Positions 26,460 through 37,357 of a DNA stretch of 64,000 nt are shown here, piece after piece. The DNA is from Inhella inkyongensis (GTDB lineage: Bacteria > Pseudomonadota > Gammaproteobacteria > Burkholderiales > Burkholderiaceae_C): assembly GCF_005952805.1 (NCBI RefSeq), contig NZ_CP040709.1, positions 2,480,001 to 2,544,000 on the forward strand, written 5' to 3'. A program made the translations under genes and the position numbers. The notes under the pieces are model-generated. The model did no database searches and had not been told where the DNA came from. It worked only from the letters and a program-made list of their open reading frames with translations. Position 1 is the first letter of the stretch, and each line of letters starts with the position of its first letter.

Positions 26460-28883
26460 GCCGCCGGCTGGAGTCAGATAGCGCTGTTTGAACTCGGCCG
26501 GCGCAACCGGCCGACCAAACAACCAGCCCTGCCCCACCTCGCACCCCAAGGCCGTCAGGAACGCGGCCTGCTCGGCCGTCTCCACGCCTTCGGCCACCAC
26601 GGTCAGCTTGAGCGCATGGGCCATGCCGGCAATGGCGCGCACCAAGGCGTCATGGTCAGCGCCCTGACCCAAATCGTGGATGAAGCTGCGATCCACCTTG
26701 AGCACATCAACCGGGAAACGCCGCAGATAGGACAGCGACGAGTAGCCGGTGCCAAAGTCGTCAATCGCCAGGCTGACGCCCAGATCCTTGAGGGCGAACA
26801 GCATCTCGCGCGTGCGGCCCTCGCGCTCCAGCAGCACCGACTCGGTGACCTCCACCTCCAGCGCACTGCCCGGCACACCGCAGCGCTCCAGCTCACGCGC
26901 CAAGCGCAACACCAACTCGGCATTGCGGAACTGTCGACCGGATAGATTGGCGGCCAGTCGCAGGCGACTGTGCCCCTGAGCCTGCCAGTCCTGCAGCAGC
27001 TCACAGCACTGCGCCAGCACCCAGTCACCGATGGGTTCGATCAGGCCCGTTTCCTCGGCGAGCGGAATGAAACGATCCGGTCCGACCGGCCCGAGGGCGG
27101 CACTGTTCCAACGCAAGAGCGCCTCCGCGCCCAGCACGGTCCGATCACTCAATCGCACCTGGGGCTGAAGGTGCAGACTGAGCTCGCGCTGCGGCATGGC
27201 TCGGCGCAGATGATTGAGCAGCTGCACCCGCTCCAACGAACGTTCGTTCATTTCAGCGCGGAAGAACTGATGCAAGCCGCGGCCGTACTCCTTGGCCCGG
27301 TGCAAGGCCGTCTCGGCGTGCTGCATCAGGCCCTCAGCCCCTTCGCCATCCTCTGGATAGAGCGTCAGGCCTAGGCTGGCCCCCAGGAAGTGCTCCTGGT
27401 CGCCCAGTGAAAACGGCTGACGGAATAGACCCAGCAGCATGCTGCCCAGGGTTTCGGCCTCTTCGGCGTCCCGCACCCCTTCGAGCACCACGCCGAACTG
27501 ATCACCGTTCAGTCGCACCACCAAGTCCTGCCCACGCAGCCGGTTGCGCAGGCGCTCGGCGCAACCATTGAGCAAGGTATCCCCCGCAGCCATTCCGAAG
27601 GATTCATTGACCAGGCGGAACTGATCCAAACCCAGGCAGCCGACCAGAACCTTGACGCCCATATTGGCAGCCCGCGCAATGGCCTCTTCCAGCCGCTCGC
27701 GCATCAGCAGGCGATTGGGCAGGCCCGTCACTGGATCGAAATGGACCAGGCGGTCGATGCGAGAAGCGGCGTCCTTGCTCTCCGTGATGTCCATCAAAGT
27801 GCCCGTGCGGCTCTGCCCCTTTTCGGGGTCAGCGGCCTCCACATGGAGCAAGAAGTGGCGCTCGCCCCCCGGGCCGTGATGGCGCAACTCGGCATCCAAA
27901 GCGCCCATGCCCTGATTCAGACGCTGCCAGATTCCTTCAAGCTGTCGACGCGACTCCAGTGGCAAGGCCTGCAACAGCGCCTGACGCTGGATCTGCCCGG
28001 CCTCGGGGTGGCCGAAACACTGCCCCAACTCGGCCGACCAACTCAAGCTGTCCGTCTCGGCATGCCACTCCCACCAGCCTACCCGGCTGGCTTGGCTGAT
28101 GAGCCGCAGCTGCTGCTCACGCTGGCGTCCCTCCACAGCGGCCTGGCGCTGCGCGCGCAGATCCACGTCAATGCAATACATCTCAGGGTCGCCCCAGCCA
28201 TTGCGCAGCATCACATGGCTGGAAAACACCGGCACCGCATGCCCATCTTTGTGCAGCAACTCCAGCTCAGCGGCAGGAATCGCCTCGTCCCGCTCCACCC
28301 AGGCGGTGTGGAGCGCCACCACGGCATCGCGCATCGGTGGCGGAATGATCAGGTCTTCCAATTGCCGGCCCATGGCTTCGAAACGGCTCCAGCCATAGAG
28401 CGCCTCGCTGGCGGCATTCCAGTAGATGACCCGCCGTTGTCTGTCATAGCCCTGCACTGCCGTGGTGGGCGTCTGGTCAAAAGCATGGCGAAAGCGCTGC
28501 TCGGAGTCGCGCCAATGATCCATCCGCGAGCCCTCGCCCGGCAGGTCCGTCAGCGCACCCTCAAGGGCCTCAGGCGTGGCCAGTGCCGTCAGCCGGGCCC
28601 ATTGACCGGCCGCCGGACCACCAATCAGCTTGAAGCGCCGGTTGATGCGCCCGCCTTGGGCCTGAGCCGCCTCGACGGCAGAACGCACCGAGACCCGATC
28701 TTCCGAATCGATGACGGCGTAGAACTCTGCCAAATCAGCTTCGATGGGCAGTCCCAATGCGGCCGCCACATCGGCCGCGCAATGCAGCCTACCGCTCGGC
28801 AATTCCAGGCGCCACAACCCTGCAAAGCCCCCGCCCGCCCAGCGAGGCACACCCACAATAGGTGGAAAAGGAGCTGCCTTCAC
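26451..28883 (-). CDS. PAS-GGDEF-EAL protein, probable c-di-GMP phosphodiesterase
   Basis: The product is 810 residues. GTG 28883 is chosen because GGAGGT lies a few bases upstream; a TTG at 28943 has no ribosome site. PAS-like domains lie in the first ~370 residues ([39 protein letters not shown]). The GGDEF motif is replaced by NGDQF ([13 protein letters not shown]), so cyclase activity is unlikely. The EAL domain looks complete: [31 protein letters not shown] and VVAEGVE. Net effect is probably c-di-GMP breakdown, possibly with GTP regulation through the GGDEF domain. It lies 87 bp downstream of the sensory operon on the same strand. Confidence 0.9.
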   Translation of the reverse strand: MKAAPFPPIVGVPRWAGGGFAGLWRLELPSGRLHCAADVAAALGLPIEADLAEFYAVIDSEDRVSVRSAVEAAQAQGGRINRRFKLIGGPAAGQWARLTALATPEALEGALTDLPGEGSRMDHWRDSEQRFRHAFDQTPTTAVQGYDRQRRVIYWNAASEALYGWSRFEAMGRQLEDLIIPPPMRDAVVALHTAWVERDEAIPAAELELLHKDGHAVPVFSSHVMLRNGWGDPEMYCIDVDLRAQRQAAVEGRQREQQLRLISQASRVGWWEWHAETDSLSWSAELGQCFGHPEAGQIQRQALLQALPLESRRQLEGIWQRLNQGMGALDAELRHHGPGGERHFLLHVEAADPEKGQSRTGTLMDITESKDAASRIDRLVHFDPVTGLPNRLLMRERLEEAIARAANMGVKVLVGCLGLDQFRLVNESFGMAAGDTLLNGCAERLRNRLRGQDLVVRLNGDQFGVVLEGVRDAEEAETLGSMLLGLFRQPFSLGDQEHFLGASLGLTLYPEDGEGAEGLMQHAETALHRAKEYGRGLHQFFRAEMNERSLERVQLLNHLRRAMPQRELSLHLQPQVRLSDRTVLGAEALLRWNSAALGPVGPDRFIPLAEETGLIEPIGDWVLAQCCELLQDWQAQGHSRLRLAANLSGRQFRNAELVLRLARELERCGVPGSALEVEVTESVLLEREGRTREMLFALKDLGVSLAIDDFGTGYSSLSYLRRFPVDVLKVDRSFIHDLGQGADHDALVRAIAGMAHALKLTVVAEGVETAEQAAFLTALGCEVGQGWLFGRPVAPAEFKQRYLTPAGGSL

Positions 28884-28970
28884 GCGAACACCTCCGACTT
28901 GAGCACGCCCTGACGTTCTACGGGGATTGACATCAGCGGTCAATCGCCATTACGAAGGAAGCCCGCTCGT

Positions 28971-29663
28971 TCAAATCGCGCAGAGCTGCAGATGCACATG
29001 CTGGCGCACTTCGTCGAGGCACTCGGCCGCATCAGCCGCCGTCGGCTCGCCCTCGGCGCAGCGCTTGAACAGCTGTGCCGCACGCCAAAGTCCCAATGGC
29101 GCCAGGCCGGTTTCCAGCAGCGCCATCCGCTCCCGCGCAGTCTTGAGGGCCTCGGCATTCAGCGCGTTCGCAAACTCAGCGACCAGCAGTTCCAGTTGGC
29201 GTTGCAGGCTGAGCAAATAAGCCCGGTAGCGATCCGGCATCAGCTTCATGCGCGCCATGGTGGACTCGGGGGCCTCCAACATGCGGGCATGGCATTGGCT
29301 GAGCACCTTGTCCAGGCGCGCCCGGGCATCGCCCTGGGTGAAGGGCTTGACGATGTAGCCACTGACGCCAAACTGGATTGCGCTCTTGATGGTGTCGGCG
29401 TCATTGGCCATCGAAATCAGCACGAAGGGCAGGTCTTTGAAGGCCGGATTGGCGCGCGCGCGCTGCAGCAGCTCGATGCCCGACATCACCGGCATGCGAA
29501 TGTCACAACAGACCAACATGGGTGGAATCAAAGCGGCATTGAGCTGAGTCCAGGCCTCTTCGCCACTGCTGGCCTCCTGCACGCGGTAGTTGCCCGCGCT
29601 TTGAATCACGTCCATCAAGGCCATGCGCGAGATGGCCTCGTCGTCCACCACCAAAATCTTCAT
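28971..29663 (-). CDS. Response regulator with unclassified helical C-terminal domain
   Basis: The product is 230 residues. Residues 1-125 are a CheY-like receiver: VVDDEA, phospho-acceptor D54 in VCCDIRMPVMSG, SMAND near the conserved Ser/Thr, and the Lys in GYIVKPF. The remaining ~105 residues (SLQRQLELLVAEFANALNAE, then ALLETGLAPLGLWRAAQLF) are all-helical and show no DNA-binding, GGDEF or HPt histidine motif. The ATG overlaps the kinase stop (ATGA), so it is its co-expressed partner. Output is probably by protein contact. Confidence 0.88.
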   Translation of the reverse strand: MKILVVDDEAISRMALMDVIQSAGNYRVQEASSGEEAWTQLNAALIPPMLVCCDIRMPVMSGIELLQRARANPAFKDLPFVLISMANDADTIKSAIQFGVSGYIVKPFTQGDARARLDKVLSQCHARMLEAPESTMARMKLMPDRYRAYLLSLQRQLELLVAEFANALNAEALKTARERMALLETGLAPLGLWRAAQLFKRCAEGEPTAADAAECLDEVRQHVHLQLCAI

Positions 29664-32062
29664 CGTCCCCCCTCGATCGCCTCGATGCAGACTGCTTCGA
29701 TGGCAGCCCTGAAGTGCTCGAACTGTTGCACAAAGGCCGGGCCTTGCCCGGCATCGGCCAATTCCTCCAGCAGCCGGGCCAAGCGAAAGGCTTCACTGTC
29801 GGGGGCCACATAGGCCAAACTGCCCTTGAGCCCGTGCGAAATCACGGCGGCGTTCTCCCAGTCGCCGGCACGCATCGCCGCCTCGATCTCCACCAAACGC
29901 AGCGGCGCCTGCTCGACGAACACGGCCCGCATGCGGGCGCTCAGGTCGGCCGACATCAAGCCTCGGCGCGGCTCCATCGTTGGAGGCGGACTTGTCGGCG
30001 CAGGAGCCGGCGCCTGAATCTCCCCACCCGCGGGCGGCAGCAGCAAGGCATCCAACTGCGCCAGCAGGTCGGGGCCGCCGGACACGCCGGCATCGGACGA
30101 ACGCTGGGGCCGCAGCACATGCCCTGCCAGCCGGTGCTGGGCGATCACCTGGCTCAATACCCGGTGCAGGGCAGCCTCCTCAAGCGGCTTGGTGAGAAAG
30201 TCGTCCATGCCGGCGGCCAGAAAGCGCACGCGATCCTGGTCCGAAGCATTGGCCGTCAAAGCCACCACCGGGATGTGGGACTGCTCAATGATTTGATCGC
30301 GCCAGATGCCCGCACGAATGTGCTGGGTCGCCTCCAGCCCATCCATCACAGGCATGCGCCCATCCATCAAGATCAGGTCAAAGGACTCCTGCAACAAGGC
30401 CTGCAAGGCCTGCTCGCCGTTCTCCACCAAGCGCACGGTGTGGCCCATCTCCTGCAGCAGCGCCTCCACGATGAGCTGGTTGGTCGGCGCGTCCTCGGCC
30501 ACCAGCACATGCAGGCTGGCGTCGTGCTGGCCCAAGGTCGGGTCAGCGTCCTGGGCCGGCGCCTCGCCGCGCGGCAGGGGCAGCTCAAAGTAAAAACGGC
30601 TGCCCTGCCCGGGCCGGCTGTGCAAACCGATCTGGCCGCCCATCAACTCCACCAACTGCTTGCAAATGGAAAGTCCCAGGCCAGTGCCGCCAAAGCGGCG
30701 GGTGGTGGACTTGTCGGCCTGCTCAAACTTGCGGAACAAGCGATGCTGGGCCTGCGCATCGATGCCGACCCCGCTGTCTTCGACTTCGAAGTGCAGACGC
30801 AGGGCGCTGTCCGGGGCGACACCCGAGAGCCGGTTCACCCGCAGGCTGACGTGACCGCGCTCGGTGAACTTGAGCGCATTGCCCACCAGGTTCAGCAGCA
30901 CCTGGCGCAGCCGGGTCGGATCGCCCTGGACATAGGGCGGGATGGCCGGGTCCCAATCCAGGGTGAAAGCGATGCTCTTTTGCGCGGCTCGGTCGCGCAT
31001 CAGGTCCATCACCTCGGTCACCATGGGCTGCAGCCCAAAACTCAATCGCTCCAGCGTGAGCTTGCCAGCTTCGATCTTGGAGACATCCAGCAGGTCGTTC
31101 ACGATCTGCACCAGCACCGAGGCATTGCGGCAGGCCAGCTCCACGCGCTCGCGCGCCACCGCGTCCATCTGCCCGCGCAGGCTGAGCTGGAGCATGCCGA
31201 GCACACCGGCCATCGGCGTGCGCAACTCGTGGCTCATCAGGGCCAGAAACTCGGTCTTCAAGGTGGAGGCCTGTTCGGCTGCGTCCTTGAGCGCCAGCAG
31301 ATTGGTGCTCTTCTCAGCCAGCTGGGCATCGCGCAGCGCGATCTGGTCAAGCATCTGGTTGAAACCCAGGGTCAGGGCACCCACCTCGTCGGGCGCCTGG
31401 ATCGGCGCGCGCAGATCCAACTGGCGCCCCGCGGCCACCTGCTCCACCACCTGCTTGAGATCGCCAATCGGTGCCAGTGCGCGGTGCAGATAGCGCCGCG
31501 CCGCCAAGGCCGCGGCCAAACCCGCGCCGCCCAGCACCAACAGCAGAGACAGCCCGAACTCCGCCACCGAGCGCCACATGGGCCGCAAGTCCACCTGCGC
31601 AGCCACTTCACCCACGCGCTCCTGCGAGACCCAAACGGGCGTGCGCAAATAGAGCGCATCGGAAAACAGGTCGCTGCGATTGCTGGCTGCCTGAGTCAGC
31701 CGCGGGTCGTCAACCTGACCGCGCGCCAGATGCTGCGCCAAGCGACTGCCATCGGGCCGCAGGATGAATGCGGCCTGCAGACCGGGATAGATGCTGGCGG
31801 CGCCCAAGATGTCGGCGCCCCCACGCGGATCGTCAAAGGCCAGCGGCGAGGCCGCCTGCACGGCCAGGGTGTTGAGCCAGGCCTGCGCAGCGGTGAGCTG
31901 TGCCGCGCGCTGCACATAAAACTCCTTGGCCGTGATCAACAGCAGCGCGGCCAAAAGCGCCGCACCAATGGTGGAGACCAGGATGGATTCCAGGCGCCGC
32001 ACCAGGGAGCGCTGGCGCCGCGCACCGCGCGCCGCTGGGACCAGGCTTTGCTGCGTCTTCAC
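29660..32062 (-). CDS. Hybrid sensor histidine kinase (sensor-HAMP-HisKA-HATPase-REC-HPt)
   Basis: The product is 800 residues. A first membrane helix lies near residues 28-45, a periplasmic CHASE8-like sensor about 46-165 and a second helix 168-188, followed by HAMP. HisKA contains SHELRTP (H278). The ATPase has N-, G1- and G2-boxes (LRQVLLNLVGNALKF, VEDSGVGIDAQ, GGTGLGLSICKQLV). The receiver has FDLILMDGRMPVMDG, and the C-terminal HPt has ISHGLKGS. This BarA-like order supports a His-Asp-His phosphorelay to the overlapping response regulator. Its own ATG overlaps the stop of the YfiR gene. Confidence 0.93.
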   Translation of the reverse strand: MKTQQSLVPAARGARRQRSLVRRLESILVSTIGAALLAALLLITAKEFYVQRAAQLTAAQAWLNTLAVQAASPLAFDDPRGGADILGAASIYPGLQAAFILRPDGSRLAQHLARGQVDDPRLTQAASNRSDLFSDALYLRTPVWVSQERVGEVAAQVDLRPMWRSVAEFGLSLLLVLGGAGLAAALAARRYLHRALAPIGDLKQVVEQVAAGRQLDLRAPIQAPDEVGALTLGFNQMLDQIALRDAQLAEKSTNLLALKDAAEQASTLKTEFLALMSHELRTPMAGVLGMLQLSLRGQMDAVARERVELACRNASVLVQIVNDLLDVSKIEAGKLTLERLSFGLQPMVTEVMDLMRDRAAQKSIAFTLDWDPAIPPYVQGDPTRLRQVLLNLVGNALKFTERGHVSLRVNRLSGVAPDSALRLHFEVEDSGVGIDAQAQHRLFRKFEQADKSTTRRFGGTGLGLSICKQLVELMGGQIGLHSRPGQGSRFYFELPLPRGEAPAQDADPTLGQHDASLHVLVAEDAPTNQLIVEALLQEMGHTVRLVENGEQALQALLQESFDLILMDGRMPVMDGLEATQHIRAGIWRDQIIEQSHIPVVALTANASDQDRVRFLAAGMDDFLTKPLEEAALHRVLSQVIAQHRLAGHVLRPQRSSDAGVSGGPDLLAQLDALLLPPAGGEIQAPAPAPTSPPPTMEPRRGLMSADLSARMRAVFVEQAPLRLVEIEAAMRAGDWENAAVISHGLKGSLAYVAPDSEAFRLARLLEELADAGQGPAFVQQFEHFRAAIEAVCIEAIEGGR

Positions 32063-32568
32063 TGCGTGGAACGCGCCAACTGCAGCACTTTGGAGGACAG
32101 CTCCACCCCGCTGCGCTTGACCCGGCTCAGGCTGACATCAAACACCAGGCGCTTGCCCTCGACCGCCAGCACGATGCCCAAGCCCGGCGCTGGCGTGTCC
32201 GCCACGGTCAGCACCGGCGCCTCACCCAATGCGCTATGGATCAGGCTGAGATTCGGGATCTCGCCCTCGGCGATGAAGAGCAGGTGGCAGCGTCGCACGC
32301 CCGCATAGCCGCGCAGGCGCTGCACCTGCAGGCGGCGCCCATTCACCGGCTTGCCCTGCAGGCCATCCAGGGCCGAACCGAAGGGGTCACTGCCCAGCAC
32401 GCACAGGTTCAAGGGCTCGCCCGGCTCGGGCGCGGGCCACTGCGCAAACACCATGAAGTTGTAGAGATAGGTCGCCTTCATCGTGTATTCGGGCACGGCT
32501 TGGGCCCAGACCCTGTCCCCACCCCAAAGCAGGGTGCTGAACAGGATCAGGCGCAGCCAGGCGGACAT
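32059..32568 (-). CDS. YfiR family (DUF4154) periplasmic protein
   Basis: The product is 169 residues from the ATG at 32568, with a signal peptide (LRLILFSTLLWGGDRVWAQA). The YfiR/DUF4154 hallmarks follow: MKATYLYNFMVFAQWP, LNLCVLGSDPFG, CHLLFIAE, PVLTVADTPAPG and the C-terminal FDVSLSRVKRSGVELSSKVL. In Pseudomonas, YfiR is the periplasmic repressor of the cyclase YfiN. Here no YfiN is adjacent, and the gene lies between a TonB receptor and a hybrid kinase, so it likely modulates that kinase's sensor. It overlaps the kinase by ATGA and starts 2 bp after the receptor stop. Confidence 0.88.
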   Translation of the reverse strand: MSAWLRLILFSTLLWGGDRVWAQAVPEYTMKATYLYNFMVFAQWPAPEPGEPLNLCVLGSDPFGSALDGLQGKPVNGRRLQVQRLRGYAGVRRCHLLFIAEGEIPNLSLIHSALGEAPVLTVADTPAPGLGIVLAVEGKRLVFDVSLSRVKRSGVELSSKVLQLARSTQ

Positions 32569-32570
32569 GG

Positions 32571-34643
32571 TCAGCGACCCCACCCAACAACCCACTGCAA
32601 CCAGACACTGCGACCGTCCTGCTGCAGGCTGTCCATGAAGGCGCCGCTGTCGTCCCAGCGTACCGGGGCGGTGGGCAGCTCGGCGCGCCGGTTCAGCAGG
32701 TTCTTGACGGACAGGCTCAGCTGCCCCAGCTGCGGCCAGCCGGGGATGCCCGCCGGCGGGGTGCTGAGCGTCAGGTTCAGGAGGGTCATGGCCCCCAGGC
32801 GGCGCCCTGAGCGCAGCAAAACCTCGTCGTCACCACGCAGCGGCAGGGTCAGCCGGCTGCCGTAATGCAGGGCCTCCACACCAACGCGCAGCAGGTCCTC
32901 GGCCAGCGGCGCGCTGAGCTGCAGCTTGGCCATGTGGCGGGGTGAATTCACCAGCGGCCGCCCCCCGGGGTCGCGAGCGCGCTGCCAGGCACCGCTCAGT
33001 CGCAACTGCCAGCCCGGATCCCAGCGCCCTTCGTACTGCAGCTCCAGGCCCCGGGTATGGCTGCGGCCATCAAAGTGCTCCAGGCCCGCATCGCTGCGGT
33101 GGCGCAGATCGCTCAGGTGGTAGTCGTAGAGCGAGGCCACCATTCGGCTCTGTGGGCCCAACTCCTGCTGCAGGGCCAGCTCGGCGGCCCGGATCTGCTC
33201 GGCACGGTAGAGATCCGACTGCGTGGAACTGCTGATTTCGCTCGGATTGGGCAGCCGGAAGGCGCGGCTGAAGGAGGCCTTGATGCTGCGCTGGCTGTCG
33301 CTCTGGTAGGCCAGGGCCAAGCGCGGGCTCAGCCGGTGCTGAGTGGCGTAGGCAATACAGGGCGCCACCGAGCAGTCGATGGCATGGGCTTGATCGGCGC
33401 GCAGGCCCAGATTGGCGCTCCAATCCGAACTGAGCTGAACTTCGTCGGCCAGGTACAGGCTGCGGGTGCGGTTGGTATAGGGATACCGGAAGTACTCCGA
33501 GCTCCACTCCCCCGCGTCGTTCAAGCCGATGGCGGACAGGCGCTGCTCAAAATCGCGCCGCAGCTCGGCCCCGAGCACCAGGGTGTGGCCGCGCCAACCG
33601 GTGTAGACCCATTTTTGGTCCAGCCCCCACCATTGCCCCCGGTTGGCATTGCGGCTGAACTGGTCGATCGGATCGATCGTGACATAGCGGCGCAGCGTGC
33701 GGTCCTCGTAGCGCCCGTAGTACAGGCGGGACACCGACTTGAGCGAGGGCCCAAGGTCGAAGTCGTACTTGAGCTGGAACTGGCCCGACTCGTCCACCAC
33801 CTCGTAGCGCAGGCCAAAGGCGTTTTGCCGGCGCGGCAGCGGCGACACCTTGGTGCGGCTGACATGGGCTGCCTGCAGGCTCAAGCCCTCCCACTCCAGC
33901 TTGGCCAGATAGCGCCGGCTGCGCTCTGTGTCCAGACCGCGAGCCCAGCCCCCATTGATGCCCAGCGCCTCGAAGTAGGGGAAATGCAGATCCTGCCCGT
34001 CGCTGTGCAGGCCCGAGGCGGAGAGCAACACATCGAGCCCGCTGTCAAAGCGCTGCCCCCAGCTCAGGCGCAGCTTGCGTCCGCCAAAGCTGCCGCCTTC
34101 AAGCGCCAACTGCGCGCCGCCGAGCTGTGTTCCCTTCTTGGTCACCACATTGATGATGCCCAGCAAGGCGTTGTTGCCATAGCTGACCGAGCCGGTGCCG
34201 GGCACGTACTCCACGCGCTCGATAAGTTCCAGATCGATCAGCCCGGAGTGATCCAAAAAGGCCTGGTTGTAAAGGTTGTCCTGCACCGCCGTGCCGTCCA
34301 CCAAGAGCATGATGCGGCCGGTGTAGTCACCGGGTGCGCCAAAGCCGCGCCCGCCCAGGTATTCATAGCGTCGATCGCCCGTGGTGTAGAGCCCGCGCAT
34401 GCCGTGGATCACATCGGCCAGGCTGCGGTAACCAAAGCGGCGGATCTCGTCGGCAGTGACGATGGAAACGGCGGCCGGCGACTCGCTGACCTGCTTGGCC
34501 AGGCGCGAGGCGGTCAGCACCTCGGTCTGCAGCAGTTGCTCGAAAGGCAGCTGGGTCAAGTCCTGTGCGCCGACCGTCTGGGCCATTTGGGCCCACAGCA
34601 GTGCGAGGGCGGCTCCCCACTCCCTCATCGTTGTCGAATGCAT
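32571..34643 (-). CDS. TonB-dependent outer-membrane receptor
   Basis: The product is 690 residues from the ATG at 34643; an ATG at 34628 is also possible. A signal peptide is followed by a plug domain (ESPAAVSIVTADEIRRFGYR, LADVIHGMRGLYT, RIMLLVDGTAVQDNLYNQ, ERVEYVPGTGSVSYGNNALL, GIINVVTKKGT) and a 22-strand-type barrel. The end (LSLSVKNLLNRRAELPTAP) is followed by a Trp-rich terminus. The ligand is unknown. As first gene of the operon with YfiR, kinase and regulator, it may sense rather than only import. Confidence 0.91.
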   Translation of the reverse strand: MHSTTMREWGAALALLWAQMAQTVGAQDLTQLPFEQLLQTEVLTASRLAKQVSESPAAVSIVTADEIRRFGYRSLADVIHGMRGLYTTGDRRYEYLGGRGFGAPGDYTGRIMLLVDGTAVQDNLYNQAFLDHSGLIDLELIERVEYVPGTGSVSYGNNALLGIINVVTKKGTQLGGAQLALEGGSFGGRKLRLSWGQRFDSGLDVLLSASGLHSDGQDLHFPYFEALGINGGWARGLDTERSRRYLAKLEWEGLSLQAAHVSRTKVSPLPRRQNAFGLRYEVVDESGQFQLKYDFDLGPSLKSVSRLYYGRYEDRTLRRYVTIDPIDQFSRNANRGQWWGLDQKWVYTGWRGHTLVLGAELRRDFEQRLSAIGLNDAGEWSSEYFRYPYTNRTRSLYLADEVQLSSDWSANLGLRADQAHAIDCSVAPCIAYATQHRLSPRLALAYQSDSQRSIKASFSRAFRLPNPSEISSSTQSDLYRAEQIRAAELALQQELGPQSRMVASLYDYHLSDLRHRSDAGLEHFDGRSHTRGLELQYEGRWDPGWQLRLSGAWQRARDPGGRPLVNSPRHMAKLQLSAPLAEDLLRVGVEALHYGSRLTLPLRGDDEVLLRSGRRLGAMTLLNLTLSTPPAGIPGWPQLGQLSLSVKNLLNRRAELPTAPVRWDDSGAFMDSLQQDGRSVWLQWVVGWGR

Positions 34644-34780
34644 GGGCATCAATATAGAGCAGGCCGCCCCGCTAAACTGCCCAGCCTTTCCCCGACCCAA
34701 GCCCTCCAACGCCGAGTACGCGCCCCTCTCGCGCCGCTCTTGCGCCCCTATCGCGAGGGCTTCTCCATCCCCCGGTTCCC

Positions 34781-37357
34781 ATGAGCGACGACTTCAGCGC
34801 CCACACCCCTTTGATGGCGCAATACCTGCGCATCAAGGCTGAGCACCGTGAGCTGCTGGTGTTCTTCCGCATGGGCGACTTTTACGAAGTCTTCTACGAC
34901 GACGCACGGCGCTGCAACGCACTGCTGGACATCACCCTGACGGTGCGGGGACAAAGTGGCGGTGAACCCGTGGTGATGGCCGGGGTGCCCGTCTCAGCGC
35001 TGGAGAACTACCTGGCCAAGCTGCTCAAGCTGGGCGAGTCGGTGGCCATTGCCGAGCAGGTGGGTGAGGTGGGCGTCGGCAAGGGACCGGTGGAGCGCAA
35101 GGTCGTGCGCATCGTCACCCCGGGCACGGTGACCGACGCCGAGTTGCTGGCCGACAAGCAAGATGCCCCACTCCTGGCCCTGCACGCTCAAGGCCAGCGC
35201 TTCGGCCTGGCCTGGGTCAGTCTGAGCCAGGGCGAAATCGGCCTGCTGGAATGCGGCCGCGCCGAGTTGCCCGGTTGGTTGGTGCGCCTAAACCCGGCCG
35301 AAATCCTGCTGGCACGTGACCACAGCGTGCCCGGCCTGCCCGAATCCCTGTCCACGGTGCGCGCCCCGCTGACCCAGCGTCCGCCCTGGCAGTTCGACGC
35401 CGCGCTGGGCCAACGCCGCCTGTGCGAACAACTGGGCGTGGCCAGCCTGCAAGGGCTCAACGCCCAGGACCTGACCCTGGCCCAGACCGCCGGCGGCGCG
35501 CTGTTGGCCTATCTGGAGCACACCCAGGGCCGCGCCCTGGCCCACATCAAGCGCCTGGCCGTGCTGCGCGCCAGCGAGCTGATCGATCTGCCCCCCGCCA
35601 CCCAGCGCAATCTGGAACTGACCCAGACCCTGCGCGGCGAAGAGGCCCCCACCCTGCTCTCCTTGCTGGACAGCTGCCGCACCGGCATGGGCAGCCGTGC
35701 GCTGCGCCAGTGGCTGCTCACCCCCGCCCGTGAACGCACCCAGGCCCGCGAGCGCTTGGCCTCGATCGCCACCCTGATCGAACTGGGCTACTCCCCACTG
35801 CGCGAGGCCCTGCGCCAGGTTTCGGATGTCGAGCGCATCAGCAGCCGCGTGGCCCTGCGCCAGGTGCGGCCGCGCGAGCTGGCCGGTCTGCGCGAGACCC
35901 TGGCCCAGATGCCCACCCTGCAGGCCGCGCTGCCGCCCGGCGCGCCGCTGCTCGAGCGCCTGCGCCAGGATCTGAATGCCCCACCGGCGGTGCGCGAACT
36001 GCTGGCCGCCGCCGTGGCCGAGCAACCCGCCGTGTGGCTGCGCGATGGTGGCGTCATCGCAGCGGGCTTTGACGCCGAGCTCGACGAGCTGCGCGCCATC
36101 AACGCCAACTGCGACGCCTTCCTGCTGGACCTGGAGGCGCGCGAACGCGAACGCACCGGCATTGCGAACCTGCGCGTGCAGTTCAACAAAGTACACGGCT
36201 TCTACATCGAGGTCACCCAGGGCCAGAAGGACAAGGTGCCGGACAACTACCAGCGCCGCCAGACCCTGAAGAACGCCGAACGCTTCATCACGCCCGAGCT
36301 CAAGGCCTTCGAGGACAAGGCCCTGTCCGCCAGCGAACGGGCCCTGGCCCGTGAGAAGTTCCTGTTCGAGCGCCTGCTGGATGAGCTGGCGGCCTTCATC
36401 GACCCCTTAAGCCGCCTGGCCCGCGCCCTGGCCGCGCTGGATGCCCTGGCCGCCCTGGCCGAGCGGGCCCAGGCGCTGAACTGGTGCGCCCCCGAGTTCG
36501 TCAGCCACCCCGCCATCGACATTCAGGCCGGCCGCCACCCGGTGGTCGAGGCCCGCCTGGCCGAGACCCGCGGCGTTCCGTTCCAGGCCAACGACTGCCG
36601 GCTGGATGCCAAGCGCCGGCTGCTCCTGATCACCGGCCCGAACATGGGGGGCAAGAGCACCTTCATGCGCCAAGTGGCCCTGATCGCCCTGCTCGCCAGC
36701 ATGGGCAGCTATGTGCCCGCACGCGCCTGTCGCCTGGGGCCGCTGGATGCCATCCACACCCGCATCGGTGCCGCCGACGACCTGGCCAATGCCCAGTCCA
36801 CCTTCATGCTGGAGATGACCGAGGCCGCCGCCATCCTGCACGCCGCCAGCGAGCAAAGCCTGGTGCTGATGGACGAGATCGGCCGCGGCACCTCGACCTT
36901 TGACGGTCTGGCCCTGGCCGGCGCCATTGCCACCCATTTGCACGACAAGAACCGCGCGCTCACGCTCTTTGCCACCCACTACTTCGAGCTGACCGAGCTG
37001 CCGGCGCAAAAGCCGCAGGCGCACAACATGCATGTCTCGGCGGTCGAGGCCGGCGAGGACATCGCCTTCCTGCACGAACTGCAGCCTGGCCCCGCCAGCC
37101 GCAGCTATGGCGTGCAAGTGGCCCGCCTGGCCGGCATGCCCGCGCCCGTGCTGCGCCAGGCGCGCGCCAGCCTGGAGGCGCTGGAGGCCCAGAAAGCCGG
37201 CGCGCAAGACCAGGTCGATCTGTTTGCCGCGCCGCCCGCACCGCCCCCCACGGAAGACAGCCCGGCGCTGCGAGCACTGCGCGAACTCGATCTGGACAGC
37301 TGCAGCCCGCGCGAGGCGCTGGAGCAGCTCTACCGGCTCAAGCAGCTCGCACGCTGA
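34781..37357 (+). CDS. mutS: DNA mismatch repair protein MutS
   Basis: The product is 858 residues, close to E. coli (853). The mismatch-probing motif is present in [11 protein letters not shown] (F34, E36). The ATPase has GPNMGGKS (619-626), a signature [11 protein letters not shown], Walker [18 protein letters not shown] and [11 protein letters not shown]. The C-terminal tail includes the short helical region implicated in tetramer formation. It recognises mispairs and recruits MutL. The 3' end overlaps the convergent PEP-CTERM-like gene by 20 bp. Confidence 0.96.
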   Translation: MSDDFSAHTPLMAQYLRIKAEHRELLVFFRMGDFYEVFYDDARRCNALLDITLTVRGQSGGEPVVMAGVPVSALENYLAKLLKLGESVAIAEQVGEVGVGKGPVERKVVRIVTPGTVTDAELLADKQDAPLLALHAQGQRFGLAWVSLSQGEIGLLECGRAELPGWLVRLNPAEILLARDHSVPGLPESLSTVRAPLTQRPPWQFDAALGQRRLCEQLGVASLQGLNAQDLTLAQTAGGALLAYLEHTQGRALAHIKRLAVLRASELIDLPPATQRNLELTQTLRGEEAPTLLSLLDSCRTGMGSRALRQWLLTPARERTQARERLASIATLIELGYSPLREALRQVSDVERISSRVALRQVRPRELAGLRETLAQMPTLQAALPPGAPLLERLRQDLNAPPAVRELLAAAVAEQPAVWLRDGGVIAAGFDAELDELRAINANCDAFLLDLEARERERTGIANLRVQFNKVHGFYIEVTQGQKDKVPDNYQRRQTLKNAERFITPELKAFEDKALSASERALAREKFLFERLLDELAAFIDPLSRLARALAALDALAALAERAQALNWCAPEFVSHPAIDIQAGRHPVVEARLAETRGVPFQANDCRLDAKRRLLLITGPNMGGKSTFMRQVALIALLASMGSYVPARACRLGPLDAIHTRIGAADDLANAQSTFMLEMTEAAAILHAASEQSLVLMDEIGRGTSTFDGLALAGAIATHLHDKNRALTLFATHYFELTELPAQKPQAHNMHVSAVEAGEDIAFLHELQPGPASRSYGVQVARLAGMPAPVLRQARASLEALEAQKAGAQDQVDLFAAPPAPPPTEDSPALRALRELDLDSCSPREALEQLYRLKQLAR

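Noticed and set aside
29714..32308. An 864-residue plus-strand frame
   Set aside because: Antisense shadow of the hybrid kinase; His/Gln-rich with no recognisable motif.
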